The notes: generated from the letters alone by a model not told the origin. A stretch of DNA of 64,000 nt from Pseudoalteromonas rubra (GCF_001482385.1 NZ_CP013611.1:1178001-1242000), one strand, 5' to 3'; positions 18,739-28,416 are shown, counted from the stretch's first letter. Program-made: numbers and translations.

Positions 18739-19492
18739 ATGATCGAAATAGACAACGCCGTGCTTAAGGATATGAATCATGGGTTTTGCCTGCCAGCAAA
18801 GCCCGAGCTGTTGCAAAGTTTGCATCAGGTATTGCAACAACCAGAACCTGAGCTAGGCGAAATTGCCGCGCTGATAGCAACAGATGTAGCGACCTCTGCC
18901 GCAGTATTAAAAGTAATTAACTCCTCCAGCTATGGCTTTTCACGTACCATCACGGACATTCGTCAGGCCGTGATGTTTTTGGGACAGTGCTCAGGAAATT
19001 GCCGATGTGGCGACACTGATTGGCAGTAAGATAAAAAGTAAAGTACCAGTCGAAAACCTCTACATGCTTGGCCTTTTCCATGATGCAGGTATCCCCGCCA
19101 TGGCGTTCAATTATCCGGATTATGTCGAGGTATTGGGCGCCGCAAACCGTAATTACGATACCTTGCTGGTTGAGTTCGAAGAAGCCCGCTACCAGACCAA
19201 TCACGCTGTGATTGGTTATTACCTGGCAAACAGTTGGAATTTGCCCAAGCCCATTTGTCAGCTTATTCTGCGCCATCACGACATTACCTATCTTCAGGAA
19301 AAACGTAATGATGAAGAAGTGCTGACCTTCTCAACACTGAAAATGGCGGAAAACCTGGTCCACACCAATAAACGCTTTGTCGCGGCACCAGACTGGCCAC
19401 TGATGAAACAAAGTGTACTGGATGCGCTTAACCTCGATGAAGACGACTATCAGGACCTAAAAGACGATACCGAAGAATACTTCACCAGCTAA
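18739..19492 (+). pseudogene. HDOD-domain protein, broken by internal deletion and frameshift
   Basis: The first frame reads from ATG 18739 (MIEIDNAVLKDMNHGFCLPA) through the HDOD start: ELLQSLHQVL, DVATSAAVLKVINSSSYGFSRTITDIRQAVMFLG. At about 18980 the frame is lost and ends at 19027-19029. The rest of the domain resumes in another frame with DSAQEIADVATLIGSK, LYMLGLFHDAGIPAMA, HAVIGYYLANSWNLP and ILRHHD, to 19492. Compared with the family as I recall it, about 30-35 residues between FLG and DSA are missing, so the lesion is a deletion whose length is not a multiple of three. An upstream ATG at 18574 extends the frame but does not look coding. An assembly error is the alternative. Confidence 0.82.
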
Positions 19493-19607
19493 CTAAGTTA
19501 TACGTTCTAACAGGGCTTTTGATCTCCCAACCTCATTAGCCCAGTCATTTTCCACTTGGCAAATGCTTTCAAATCGTTAACATGAGTGGCAAAAATCATG
19601 GAACGTC

Positions 19608-20834
19608 GTGTTGGAATCAATGTTTGCTAAACTCAGGAACCTGGGCCCCGGGATCCTCATGGCTACCGCCGCAGTCGGAGGCTCTCATCTGGTCGCCGCC
19701 ACCCAGGCAGGCGCCTTATTCGGCTGGCAACTATTATGGTTAGTGGTTGCGGTTAACTTACTCAAGTACCCCTTTTTTCGTTTTGGCGTGGAATACACAC
19801 TGCATAGCGGTAACAGCCTGGTCACGGGCTATCACAATAAAAACCGGGCTTTGTTCTATCTGTTTGTGGTGCTCAATGTTATCGCCGCAGTAGTGAATAC
19901 GGCAGGGGTACTGTTGCTCACCGCTGCACTGCTTCAGTATGCGTTACCCTGGTCTATCTCGCTGACCACTTTATGCTATGCCTTGCTATTTATCTGCCTT
20001 GGGATCTTATTGTTTGGTCACTATAAACTGCTCGACAAAGCCAGTAAGTGGATCATGGCCATCTTGTGCTTTACCACACTTGCAGCCTTGCTGGTCGCAG
20101 TATCACAGGGTCAGGCCCACCCATCACCACAACCGGCCCCGTCACCCTACTCACTTGCATTACTGGGGTTTATGGTAGCCCTGATGGGCTGGATGCCAGC
20201 GCCGATTGAGATCTCAGCCATCAATTCGCTCTGGCTCAAAGCCAAAACTCGCACTCAATCGCTCAGTAAAGCACAGGGCTTATTTGATTTTAACCTTGGC
20301 TACTTTCTGACGCTGTTTCTGGCCGTGGTGTTCTTTTCGCTGGGTGTGTTACTACAGTATGGCCAGAGTCAAAAAATCGAACTGGCAGGTGTCGCTTTTT
20401 CTAAACAGCTGATAGACATGTATGCACTGACACTGGGTGAGTGGGCGCGCTGGTTGATAGCCATGATAGCCTTTCTATGTATGTTTGGCACCACCATCAC
20501 GGTACTGGATGGCTATGCCAGAACCCTGGACGATGCTGTGAAACTGATCAAACCACATAAAAACAAAGCCAGCCTGTCATTGTTTATTACCCTGCAAGCC
20601 CTATTCGGTATGGTGCTGGTGCTGTTTTTTAAAGCCAATCTCAAAGACATGCTGATGTTTGCCATGACACTGGCGTTTTTAACCACGCCATTTTTTGCCT
20701 GGCTGAATTTCTCGCTGATCCGCAAGGAACTGTTTGCGCAGCAAAGTAAGCTGGTGCAAATATTGACCTGGACAGGTCTTACCTATTTGATTGCGTTTGC
20801 AGTGTTATTTGTGGTGTGGCGCTGGGTGCTCTGA
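19608..20834 (+). CDS. Nramp-related divalent metal or organic cation transporter (atypical motifs)
   Basis: The 408-residue protein has about 11 transmembrane segments. The opening GPGILMATAAVGGSHLVAATQAGA aligns with the Nramp TM1 segment, but the metal-binding DPGN is replaced by VGGSH. In TM6 the usual MPH is replaced by MPAP (GWMPAPIEIS). These are the residues that bind Mn/Fe in classical MntH proteins, so the substrate probably differs. Start is GTG 19608 (GGAA 5 nt upstream) or ATG 19620. It is transcribed alone and is followed by a MITE-like repeat and a terminator. Confidence 0.82.
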   Translation: MLESMFAKLRNLGPGILMATAAVGGSHLVAATQAGALFGWQLLWLVVAVNLLKYPFFRFGVEYTLHSGNSLVTGYHNKNRALFYLFVVLNVIAAVVNTAGVLLLTAALLQYALPWSISLTTLCYALLFICLGILLFGHYKLLDKASKWIMAILCFTTLAALLVAVSQGQAHPSPQPAPSPYSLALLGFMVALMGWMPAPIEISAINSLWLKAKTRTQSLSKAQGLFDFNLGYFLTLFLAVVFFSLGVLLQYGQSQKIELAGVAFSKQLIDMYALTLGEWARWLIAMIAFLCMFGTTITVLDGYARTLDDAVKLIKPHKNKASLSLFITLQALFGMVLVLFFKANLKDMLMFAMTLAFLTTPFFAWLNFSLIRKELFAQQSKLVQILTWTGLTYLIAFAVLFVVWRWVL

Positions 20835-20837
20835 AGT

Positions 20838-21045
20838 AGTAATACCAATTTCACTTAATACTTGGTCTATTTGAAGGAGCAAATAGGACGCTGACAGCGT
20901 TAAAAATTTCTCATTTAGAACAACTAAATAGCAAAACTTTTGCCTCGCCTACATGGATGTAGGTGCCTCAGCGATAGCAGGACGCGGTAGCGGTGTTATC
21001 GCCCCTACTTTCTCGCCTCAAAATAGATCACTTAATTAAGCAAGT
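20838..21045. repeat. MITE-like intergenic repeat
   Basis: The segment begins with TAATACCAATTTCACTTAA, a sequence I associate with dispersed repeats in Pseudoalteromonas and relatives. It has internal palindromes: CCTACATGGATGTAGG at about 20950, and GCGATAGC paired with a distal GTTATCGC. It ends near CACTTAATTAAG. It has no ORF and sits between a gene and its terminator. No second copy is present in this window, so its repetitive nature is from memory. Confidence 0.55.
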
Positions 21046-21051
21046 TGCTGT

Positions 21052-21077
21052 AAAAAGGCGGTATAAACCGCCTTTTT
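21052..21077. terminator. Bidirectional rho-independent terminator
   Basis: AAAAAGGCGGT pairs with ACCGCCTTTTT around ATAA. It serves the convergent Nramp-like and yfcL genes. Confidence 0.9.
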
Positions 21078-21088
21078 CTTTGGGTAAA

Positions 21089-21367
21089 TTAAGCACCTAA
21101 CTGCTTAAGTCGTTCCCAGATGGTGACTACGTGATGCTTGTCTTCCTCATTAAGCTCACCGTCGCGATATGCTTTCACCAGGCTGGACTCAACTTTGGCA
21201 TTCAACTCATCGACTGATAACGTCAGTTCCTCAACCTGAGCATACCCAACTGCCAGGTCAAAATGACCGCGTAAGTAGCCACCAGCAAACAGTTCATCAT
21301 CGCTTGCTCTTTCTACTAATTCATCAAAAAACTGCTGTGCAGCTTCTATATACGCTTGAAGTGACAT
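21089..21367 (-). CDS. yfcL: YfcL family protein
   Basis: This 92-residue, acidic, helical cytosolic protein carries the family signature ERASDDELFAGGYLRGHFDLAVG, close to E. coli YfcL in length and in the VDHASDDELFASGYLRGH-type segment. The function is unknown. It starts 8 bp after the ATP-NAD kinase-like gene and shares an operon with epmC, as in E. coli, where yfcL adjoins yfcM. Confidence 0.9.
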   Translation of the reverse strand: MSLQAYIEAAQQFFDELVERASDDELFAGGYLRGHFDLAVGYAQVEELTLSVDELNAKVESSLVKAYRDGELNEEDKHHVVTIWERLKQLGA

Positions 21368-21375
21368 TCTGTCTC

Positions 21376-22503
21376 CTAAATTAAATCCTGATGCCCGACG
21401 GCATACATTACATGGTCATTATAACCTGTTACTACTTTAATGTAGCCACTCAGTTCGTTGTCTAAGTCCTGATCGCCCGTGTCTGCTATCAGAGGACGAC
21501 CATTGAGTGCCTGCAACTTGCTTTTAGTTGCAACCACGATGATATTGTCTTTGCCGATATGGCGGATCAGCGCCGGACTCAACTGCTGATTACCCCGGCC
21601 AAAGATATGGCCTTGTCCGCCAATCAAGGTAATAACCAGCTTGGTAGGTGCCTGCCCGACGTTATCCAGTAACTGTTGTGCAGTCAGGTCGCTCCCTAAC
21701 AGAGTATGGTCGCGGATCAAATCTACTCCGAGCAGCGTGTTATCAAGCCCCAGCTCTTCCATAATCGCGGCCACGGTTGAGCCTGAGCCCATGATATATT
21801 GCTCGTCTTCTTCCATCTCTGAAATCACGTACGCAGCGATATCGGCCAGCACCAGTTCGTCGCTTTCTTTGCCGCCATTTTTTACGCTTTGTACGTAACG
21901 CAGTTCACTGGGTACCTGCATTTCACCATAACGCTTAGCACGCACCGTTCCGGCTCTGAATGCATTTTCATCTATGTCCATAACATCGGCATCGTCTATC
22001 GTAACCAATTCACCTTTGATGAGCATTTCAACCACCCGGCCCGCCGCTTTCGGCGTGATGGCATACACGCCGCTGTGGATCTTGCAGCCGGCAGGCACTC
22101 CCAGCACAGGGGCCTCGCTCCCGATCGCAGCGCAAATATTGCGTGCGGTTCCATCTCCACCCGCAAACAACAACAAATCTACTTTCGCTTCGGCGAGTAA
22201 CCTGGCGGCCTGTTCAGTGTCCTCAGGGGTCGTGGGCGTACTACAGGTCATAATGACCTGGGTGGTAAAACCATGCGCTTTAGCAAGGTCCTCCCCCATT
22301 TCACCACTAACGGTATAGACCTCCAGCACATCCCGATAAGGATGTAACAAAGCCAACGCCTGCGCCGTACGGCTATGTGCTTTTGGCTCAGCACCCATGG
22401 AGCGGGCAAGTTCAGCGGTGTCGCTACCATCACTGCCCTTCAGCGCCACTGCGCCGCCCAACCCGGCAACCGGGTTGACTATCAATCCTAGTTTAAACTG
22501 CAT
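21376..22503 (-). CDS. ATP-NAD kinase family protein
   Basis: The protein has 375 residues from ATG 22503, which has GGAG 8 nt upstream. The motif GGDGTARN (about 105-112) is the NAD kinase/diacylglycerol kinase phosphate-binding signature. It is preceded by a NPVAGLGG start and followed by GVPAGCKIHSGVYAITP, typical of the AcoX-like ATP-NAD kinase subfamily rather than canonical NadK. It may phosphorylate NAD or a related cofactor; the actual substrate is not established for this branch. The start overlaps the end of epmC by 11 bp, so translation is probably coupled. Confidence 0.85.
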   Translation of the reverse strand: MQFKLGLIVNPVAGLGGAVALKGSDGSDTAELARSMGAEPKAHSRTAQALALLHPYRDVLEVYTVSGEMGEDLAKAHGFTTQVIMTCSTPTTPEDTEQAARLLAEAKVDLLLFAGGDGTARNICAAIGSEAPVLGVPAGCKIHSGVYAITPKAAGRVVEMLIKGELVTIDDADVMDIDENAFRAGTVRAKRYGEMQVPSELRYVQSVKNGGKESDELVLADIAAYVISEMEEDEQYIMGSGSTVAAIMEELGLDNTLLGVDLIRDHTLLGSDLTAQQLLDNVGQAPTKLVITLIGGQGHIFGRGNQQLSPALIRHIGKDNIIVVATKSKLQALNGRPLIADTGDQDLDNELSGYIKVVTGYNDHVMYAVGHQDLI

Positions 22504-23047
22504 CTGCAAACTCCTGTGGACAATGCCATTCAAACTGGCCAGTACTGAGTGGCCAGGGGGTCGAGTAAAACTGAGATAACGCTTTGAGTAAAGCCTGAGT
22601 GCGAACGTTGAAGCCGGATGTGAGCATCTCCGTCACCTGTGAATGAACACGCTTTTGAAAAGCGAAACGGCAAGTCGGCTCACCATTTAAGTTGTCAACG
22701 GAGACGTTAAATGCAAACCCCGCAGCAGTGCTCAGGGCCCATTCGATAGCCTGAGGTTTCACTTCTACCTGTTCAAATGCCAGTTGCTGATCTTTACTGC
22801 GCCCATCAGGACAGTACCAGTAACCATAATCTTCCTGCTCCCTGCGCGCTGTACCCGCAACCAGCCAGTGGGCAATTTCATGCAAGGCACTGGCATAGAA
22901 ACCATGCGCAAATACAATACGGTGATAATCACACTGTGCATCTGCTGGCAGATAGATTGGCTCATCTGTGCCTGTCACCAGCTTGGTATTGTACTTAGGA
23001 TAGAATAAGGCATTAAATATCGAGATCAGATCGTCAATGTGGTGCAT
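22493..23047 (-). CDS. epmC: Elongation factor P hydroxylase EpmC
   Basis: This 184-residue protein matches the YfcM/EpmC family. It has the metal-binding motif HEIAHW (His56-Glu57-His60), LAFEQVEVKPQAIEWALS and FNVSVDNLNG. EpmC hydroxylates the beta-lysylated Lys of elongation factor P, which helps translation of polyproline stretches. epmA, epmB and efp are not in the window. It is the first gene of an operon with the ATP-NAD kinase-like gene and yfcL. Confidence 0.93.
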   Translation of the reverse strand: MHHIDDLISIFNALFYPKYNTKLVTGTDEPIYLPADAQCDYHRIVFAHGFYASALHEIAHWLVAGTARREQEDYGYWYCPDGRSKDQQLAFEQVEVKPQAIEWALSTAAGFAFNVSVDNLNGEPTCRFAFQKRVHSQVTEMLTSGFNVRTQALLKALSQFYSTPWPLSTGQFEWHCPQEFADAV

Positions 23048-23119
23048 ACAACTCGCAGGTGGCCCTCAGGTTGGTTAATGGCCGCAGATTGTACGGATTT
23101 TTGGGGCTAAAGTAAAAAG

Positions 23120-24616
23120 TCAGTGCTGTTCAGCTTCAAATGACACCGCTCTGCTACGGCCCTGTGCCTTGGCCTGATACAAAGCCTGATCGGCCTCCTC
23201 AATCAATTGTGCCAAATCTGATTTTTCGCCCACTTGTGTGCGACTGGAAACGCCGATACTTAAACTCAGTTGATACTGGTTTTGTTCGCAATAGGCCCGT
23301 ACCAGACGCTGTGCCATCTGTAAGGCTTCTTGTGCATCAATTTCCGGGCAAACCAGCACAAATTCATCTCCTCCCCAACGACCCAGCGCGTCACTGGGGC
23401 GCACTGAATGGACCAAAAAACGACTTAACTCAGCCAGCGCGCGATCACCAGCTTGATGGCCCAGCGTATCGTTCAGTACCTTAAATTTATCTATGTCGAC
23501 TATCATGACCGACAAAGAGCGCTGATAGCGACTTGCCCGACTCAGCTCGTCATTCAGAATTTGCTCTATCTGACCCCGATTGTAGACCTGAGTTAAAAAA
23601 TCGACTTCTGCTTTCTTCTGCAATTGTAACTCATGACGAAGATCGCGGATCACCGCAATGAAGTAAGTTTCTTTTCCCAGCGCCGTTCGGGCAATCGCGA
23701 TATCCAGAGGTATCTCATCACCAGATTTATGTACACCTATAATATTTAACCCATTTTGCCCTTTACGACGCATTTGTGCGCGACCCGTAAAATTGCGCCG
23801 CTCTTTGCTGTGCAAATCACGAAATCGCGCGGGGATCAGCTCTTCTACCGACATGTGCAGCAACTCCTGAACGGAGTAGCCAAACAATTCGGTGCACGAA
23901 TGATTAACCCGGGTGATCTTGCCACTGTACTCACAATAAAGCAGTGCATCTGGGATTGCATCAAACAAACACACTCGCTCCTCGATAGTCCTGAGCTGAC
24001 CACGTAACACCACCGCACCAGCACAGGCCAATATGACAACCAAAGACAACAGCAACCAAGCTTCAACAGAGCCCTTATTAATAACACTGGTAAGGGCTGC
24101 CTGATGCTGACGCTTGGTCTCCTCAATTCTCGCCTCCATACCTAATCGCAACGACTGGAGCGCGTTGTCCAACCGACGATATCGCTGTGATGAAGAGTTT
24201 TCAGGTGACTGGATAGATGCAGTGTCTGAGGATTTGTCTGGGGTTGATTGTCGAGGCGCACTCAAAATACGTTGTACTTCATCAAGCGCCTTTCGTTCGG
24301 CATCACTCAGGTCCATCTCAGCAATCATCGTCTCTATGTGTAAAGCAACATTAGCATCCGCATTGATATTGTACGCGCGCTGCTCTGGCGAGTAATCTCT
24401 GACCTGGTGCTCAGGTTCAATGTCACTCAGTTGACGTTCCAGTTCATTGAGCAGCTGTGCTTCTCGCAATATAATGTCGGCCTGTTGCTGCCAGTGCTGC
24501 TCAAATCGTGTGATCACGTCGCTGGTATCATCACTGATGTACAACATGACCACGTTCGCCAACACCGTCGCGCTAACAAGTGTGGCAATAAAAGTGAAAA
24601 AGTACCTGCTGTGCAT
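23120..24616 (-). CDS. Membrane PAS-GGDEF diguanylate cyclase
   Basis: The 498-residue protein has an N-terminal membrane helix, a periplasmic helical domain (about 30-185), a second membrane helix (SVEAWLLLSLVVILACAGAVVL), a PAS domain with IPDALLYCEYSGKITRVN and FGYSVQELL, and a GGDEF domain. The active-site GGDEF is intact at 415-419, and an RPSD inhibitory site lies exactly five residues before it, so product inhibition by c-di-GMP is expected. It probably makes c-di-GMP in response to a periplasmic or PAS-bound signal. It is transcribed alone. Confidence 0.95.
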   Translation of the reverse strand: MHSRYFFTFIATLVSATVLANVVMLYISDDTSDVITRFEQHWQQQADIILREAQLLNELERQLSDIEPEHQVRDYSPEQRAYNINADANVALHIETMIAEMDLSDAERKALDEVQRILSAPRQSTPDKSSDTASIQSPENSSSQRYRRLDNALQSLRLGMEARIEETKRQHQAALTSVINKGSVEAWLLLSLVVILACAGAVVLRGQLRTIEERVCLFDAIPDALLYCEYSGKITRVNHSCTELFGYSVQELLHMSVEELIPARFRDLHSKERRNFTGRAQMRRKGQNGLNIIGVHKSGDEIPLDIAIARTALGKETYFIAVIRDLRHELQLQKKAEVDFLTQVYNRGQIEQILNDELSRASRYQRSLSVMIVDIDKFKVLNDTLGHQAGDRALAELSRFLVHSVRPSDALGRWGGDEFVLVCPEIDAQEALQMAQRLVRAYCEQNQYQLSLSIGVSSRTQVGEKSDLAQLIEEADQALYQAKAQGRSRAVSFEAEQH

Positions 24617-24713
24617 GCCTTATCCCCGGCCACTGACGCGCACCATCACGTGCAATCACCATTGCAAGATGAGCAAACAAGGTGACGATACTCATCCCCT
24701 TATTTTAGCCGAA

Positions 24714-24744
24714 AATAAAAAAGCCGCATAAATGCGGCTTTTTT
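24714..24744 (-). terminator. Terminator of fadIJ
   Basis: AAGCCGCAT pairs with ATGCGGCTT and T-runs lie on both sides. On the minus strand it follows the fadJ stop. Confidence 0.9.
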
Positions 24745-24762
24745 ACATGCTCAGACAAAAAG

Positions 24763-26862
24763 TTAACTGTAATACACTTCGCCTGCTTCAGCCTTTGCCA
24801 AAAGCGGCTCAGCGGGGGTAAACACCGCATTGTCAGTCGCATAGGTAGATAGCTCAGAACACACCTTGTTCAGGCCGCGCTTGTCCATGTAGCTGAATGG
24901 TCCGCCCAAAAATGGCGGGAAGCCAATACCAAAAATGGCACCAATGTCGCCATCTCGGGCGCTGGCAATAATGCCCTCGTCCAGACAACGAGCAGCCTCA
25001 TTTAGCATCTGCGCAACACAGCGGCTGGCAATTTCTTGCTTGTTGAGACGCGGTGCCGGTGTAATACCCAGCAAGTCATAGACAGAGTCATCCACTTTTT
25101 TGCCTTTGCTTTCGTATTTGTAAAAGCCTTTTCCGGTTTTACGACCCAGACGTTTGCTGTCAATCATACGAGCGAATGCATCAGGCGCTTTGAAACGATC
25201 ACCCAGCTCTTTTTCCAGGATTGGCGCAATTTTTGAACCAATGTCTACGCCCACTTCATCCAGCAGTGCCAAAGGCCCAACCGGGAAGCCAAATTCAACC
25301 AGAGCCTGATCAATTTTCTCAATCGGCTCTCCCGCCAGCAGTAAGTTCGCCGCTTCATTCACATAAGGCGCGAGGATTCGGTTAACGTAAAAACCCGCTT
25401 TGTCTTTTACCACAATGGGCGTCTTACCTTGCTTGCGGGCAAAGTTAACGGTGCGTGCGATGGTCTCTTCTGAGGTCCCTTTGTGCGGGATGATCTCAAC
25501 CAGTGGCATTTTTTCTACCGGCGAAAAGTAATGCAGACCAATGACATTTTCAGGGCGCGTAGCGTTTTCTGCTATCTGCGCAATCGGTAACGACGAAGTG
25601 TTGCTGGCAAAAATGGTTTTCTCTGTACATTCACGCTCGATGTCTGCCACCATGCTTTGTTTTAATGTCAGGTCTTCAAATACCGCTTCAATGACAATAT
25701 CGGTATGACGCATGCCTGTGTAATCGGTTGTGCCTGTGATGCGATTCATCGCCAGCTGTAACTCAGCTTTGGACAAGATACGTTTTTTCTGTTTTTTCGA
25801 CAGGATCTTGTAACTGTAACTCAGGGCATTGCTGATCCCCTGATGTGCAACATCTTTAATTCGTACCGGCACACCGGCTTTCACTGCGCTGACATGGGCA
25901 ATGCCACCTCCCATCAGGCCGCCACCAAGTACAGCTGCGCGGTTAATCTTAGGTGCGTCGTCACTTTGCCATTCTTTTTTCATTTCAGTGGTGGCAAAGA
26001 AAATGCCACGTAACGACTGAGATACCTCTGTCATGACCAAATCGGCAAAACCTTCGGCTTCTGTTTTATAGGCTTTCAGTTCGCCCAACTCAACCGATGC
26101 ACGGACCGCCTTGATGATAGCCAGCGGTGCCGGATAGTGGCCGCCTGTTTTCTTCTCAACATTTTCTTGCGCTTTTTTGAAGATGATATTGCGGCCAAAC
26201 GGGTTTGACTCCAGCAGCTGACTCAGTTTATCCAGCTTAGGCTTGCGTGCTTTTGGCTTGCTACCCCGGGCCAGTTTAATGGCCACATCCAGCAAGATGC
26301 TGTGTGGTACACTGTCATCCACCAGGCCGGCCTTTTTAGCCTGCTTGGCACGTACTTGCTTACCTGTGAGCATCCACTCCAATGCTTTTTGAATACCAAC
26401 CAGTTTAGGCAGACGCTGTGTACCACCACCGCCCGGTAACAGGCCTAGCTGTACTTCTGGCAGACCCAGCTTGGTTTTATCATCGTCGCTACATACGCGA
26501 TAATCACATGCCAATGCAAATTCAAGGCCGCCACCCAGAGCCGCACCATGAATGGCAGCGACAGTTGGGAATGGCAGTTTCTGCATTTTGAAAAACGCCT
26601 GCTGACACATTTCAGATAAACGCAGCGCATCTTCGCGCGTTTTTGCCTGATCCAACATCTTGATGTCGGCACCGGCGATGAAGTTATCGTCTTTACCGCT
26701 GACAAACACCATGCCAGTCACATCATCATTGCGGCCCTGCTCCAGAATAGTCAACAACTCATCGGCAAAGCTATCACGCAACGTATTCATCTTCTCGCCC
26801 GGCACATCTATGGTGACGATGGCCACGCGGTGGCTGTTTAATTCATAGCTAAATACTGACAT
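24763..26862 (-). CDS. fadJ: Fatty acid oxidation complex alpha subunit FadJ
   Basis: The 699-residue protein starts at ATG 26862, in the TAATG overlap with the fadI stop. The N-terminal enoyl-CoA hydratase part has DNFIAGADIKML, HGAALGGGLEFALACDYR and LPEVQLGLLPGGGGTQRL, with both catalytic Glu in place. The C-terminal 3-hydroxyacyl-CoA dehydrogenase part has VLGGGLMGGGIAH near residue 310 and GLHYFSPVEKMPLVEII with the catalytic His. It carries out hydration and dehydrogenation in beta-oxidation and pairs with FadI. Its layout matches FadJ (fadI-fadJ order) rather than FadB. Confidence 0.96.
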   Translation of the reverse strand: MSVFSYELNSHRVAIVTIDVPGEKMNTLRDSFADELLTILEQGRNDDVTGMVFVSGKDDNFIAGADIKMLDQAKTREDALRLSEMCQQAFFKMQKLPFPTVAAIHGAALGGGLEFALACDYRVCSDDDKTKLGLPEVQLGLLPGGGGTQRLPKLVGIQKALEWMLTGKQVRAKQAKKAGLVDDSVPHSILLDVAIKLARGSKPKARKPKLDKLSQLLESNPFGRNIIFKKAQENVEKKTGGHYPAPLAIIKAVRASVELGELKAYKTEAEGFADLVMTEVSQSLRGIFFATTEMKKEWQSDDAPKINRAAVLGGGLMGGGIAHVSAVKAGVPVRIKDVAHQGISNALSYSYKILSKKQKKRILSKAELQLAMNRITGTTDYTGMRHTDIVIEAVFEDLTLKQSMVADIERECTEKTIFASNTSSLPIAQIAENATRPENVIGLHYFSPVEKMPLVEIIPHKGTSEETIARTVNFARKQGKTPIVVKDKAGFYVNRILAPYVNEAANLLLAGEPIEKIDQALVEFGFPVGPLALLDEVGVDIGSKIAPILEKELGDRFKAPDAFARMIDSKRLGRKTGKGFYKYESKGKKVDDSVYDLLGITPAPRLNKQEIASRCVAQMLNEAARCLDEGIIASARDGDIGAIFGIGFPPFLGGPFSYMDKRGLNKVCSELSTYATDNAVFTPAEPLLAKAEAGEVYYS

Positions 26863-28172
26863 TATGCACTCTCCAATACAAAGGCTGCACCCAGACCACC
26901 AGCCGCACAAGCGGTAGTCAGCGCAAGTCCGCCGCCACGGCGTTTCAGCTCATTCAGGGTTTGCGTGATCAGACGCGCGCCTGTTGCTGCAAACGGGTGT
27001 CCATAGGCCAATGAGCCACCGTTTACGTTGAATTTATCCATATCGATTTCGCCCAGCGCTTTGCTGCGACCCAGCTTTTCTTGTGCAAACTTATCAGAAG
27101 CAAACATTTTCATGTTAGCCAGCGTTTGCGCCGCAAACGCTTCGTGCATTTCAATTAAATCTAGGTCTTGCAGAGTCAAACCAGCGCGCTCCAGGGCCAG
27201 TGGCGTGGAGTGAGCCGGGCCCATCAACATGTCTTCATGCACACCGATAGCGGTAAATGCATAGTTGCGCACATAGCCCAGGATTTCGTAACCCAGTGCT
27301 TTGGCTTTGCTTTCGCTCATCATCAGTACCGCAGCGGCACCATCTGTAAGCGGCGTTGCGTTTGCGGCAGTGACCGAGCCATGTTTGCGATCAAAAACCG
27401 GACGCAATTTCGCATAGCCTTCCAGTGACGAGTTCGCACGAATATTGTTGTCTTTATCAATAAAGCCTTTGTACGGTTCAACGTGCGCTGCCATGACTTC
27501 ATCTTTTAACAAGCCATCATCCCAGGCCTTGGCAGCCAGGGTGTGTGAACGGTGCGCCAGTGCGTCCTGATCAGCACGGCTAATTGCATGAGTTTTGGCC
27601 ATTTGCTCAGCAGTCTGACCCATGGACAAGCCTGTTGAGTACTCTGCAACCGCAGGGGGGACCGGCATCAGGTCTTTCAGTCTCAGCTTTGAGAAAATTT
27701 TCAAGCGCTGTGACAAAGTACGCGCCTTGTTGAGATCAACCAGGCTGCCTGCCAGCTTTTTGCTTACACCAATCGGTAATACCGACGATGAATCTGCACC
27801 GCCGGCAATGCCCACAGCCGTATGACCTGCAATAATAGATTCAGCAACATTCGCCACAGCCTGGAAACTGGTGGCACAAGCACGTGAAACAGAATAAGCA
27901 TCGACTGACACAGGCATGCCTGTACCCAGCACGATTTCACGCGCGATGTTAGGTGCTTCAGGCATTTGCACAACCTGACCAAAGACCAGCTGATCTATCT
28001 CTGTTTTATCGATATTCAGACGTTCCAGCATTTCATTGACGACGACCTTACCCAGGTCCAGTGCTGGTACATGGTGATAGGCCGTGGCCTGTTTAGCAAA
28101 GGGCGTACGCAAACCAGAAACAATGGCAATGCGGTCCCCTTTTGTTGTTTTTAGAATGTTTTGTTCAGACAT
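26862..28172 (-). CDS. fadI: 3-ketoacyl-CoA thiolase FadI
   Basis: This 436-residue thiolase has the acyl-accepting Cys in SRACATSF, the NxDGAAA-type block [40 protein letters not shown] and the second catalytic Cys in [10 protein letters not shown]. The long N-terminus and the 436-residue length fit FadI, which pairs with FadJ. It catalyses the thiolytic step of beta-oxidation. The ATG at 28172 has GGGAGAG upstream. A sigma70-type promoter and a FadR-type palindrome lie directly upstream. Confidence 0.96.
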   Translation of the reverse strand: MSEQNILKTTKGDRIAIVSGLRTPFAKQATAYHHVPALDLGKVVVNEMLERLNIDKTEIDQLVFGQVVQMPEAPNIAREIVLGTGMPVSVDAYSVSRACATSFQAVANVAESIIAGHTAVGIAGGADSSSVLPIGVSKKLAGSLVDLNKARTLSQRLKIFSKLRLKDLMPVPPAVAEYSTGLSMGQTAEQMAKTHAISRADQDALAHRSHTLAAKAWDDGLLKDEVMAAHVEPYKGFIDKDNNIRANSSLEGYAKLRPVFDRKHGSVTAANATPLTDGAAAVLMMSESKAKALGYEILGYVRNYAFTAIGVHEDMLMGPAHSTPLALERAGLTLQDLDLIEMHEAFAAQTLANMKMFASDKFAQEKLGRSKALGEIDMDKFNVNGGSLAYGHPFAATGARLITQTLNELKRRGGGLALTTACAAGGLGAAFVLESA

Positions 28173-28191
28173 GAATTTTGCTCTCCCGCTG

Positions 28192-28206
28192 ACAGGTCTG
28201 ACCTGT
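28192..28206. promoter_or_regulatory. FadR-type operator upstream of fadIJ
   Basis: The 15-bp palindrome ACAGGTCTGACCTGT matches the core of the E. coli FadR site, (C/A)TGGTCNGACC(A/T)G, at GGTCNGACC. It lies 20 bp upstream of the fadI ATG, just downstream of the predicted transcription start, where a bound repressor would block transcription. Confidence 0.75.
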
Positions 28207-28218
28207 TATTGTCGCTTG

Positions 28219-28247
28219 ATTCTAAACAACCGAATCCTTAATGCCAA
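28219..28247 (-). promoter_or_regulatory. Predicted sigma70 promoter of fadIJ
   Basis: On the minus strand, TTGGCA (28242-28247) and TAGAAT (28219-28224) are separated by exactly 17 bp. The start site would be near 28212, with the FadR-type site at about +6 to +20. Confidence 0.6.
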
Positions 28248-28416
28248 TAGCTAATTAGAAAATCTTGTAATTCAAGCGCGACTCACAGGGCCTATCCAAT
28301 TGCCGCTTTTAAATCTAGTCTGATTTTTGTTCAATTCAAAAAGTCACTGAAAAATAAATGAAGATTTATGAACTTTTACCCAATTCAGTGTCTAATCAAG
28401 TTACAAAAAAACGCCC

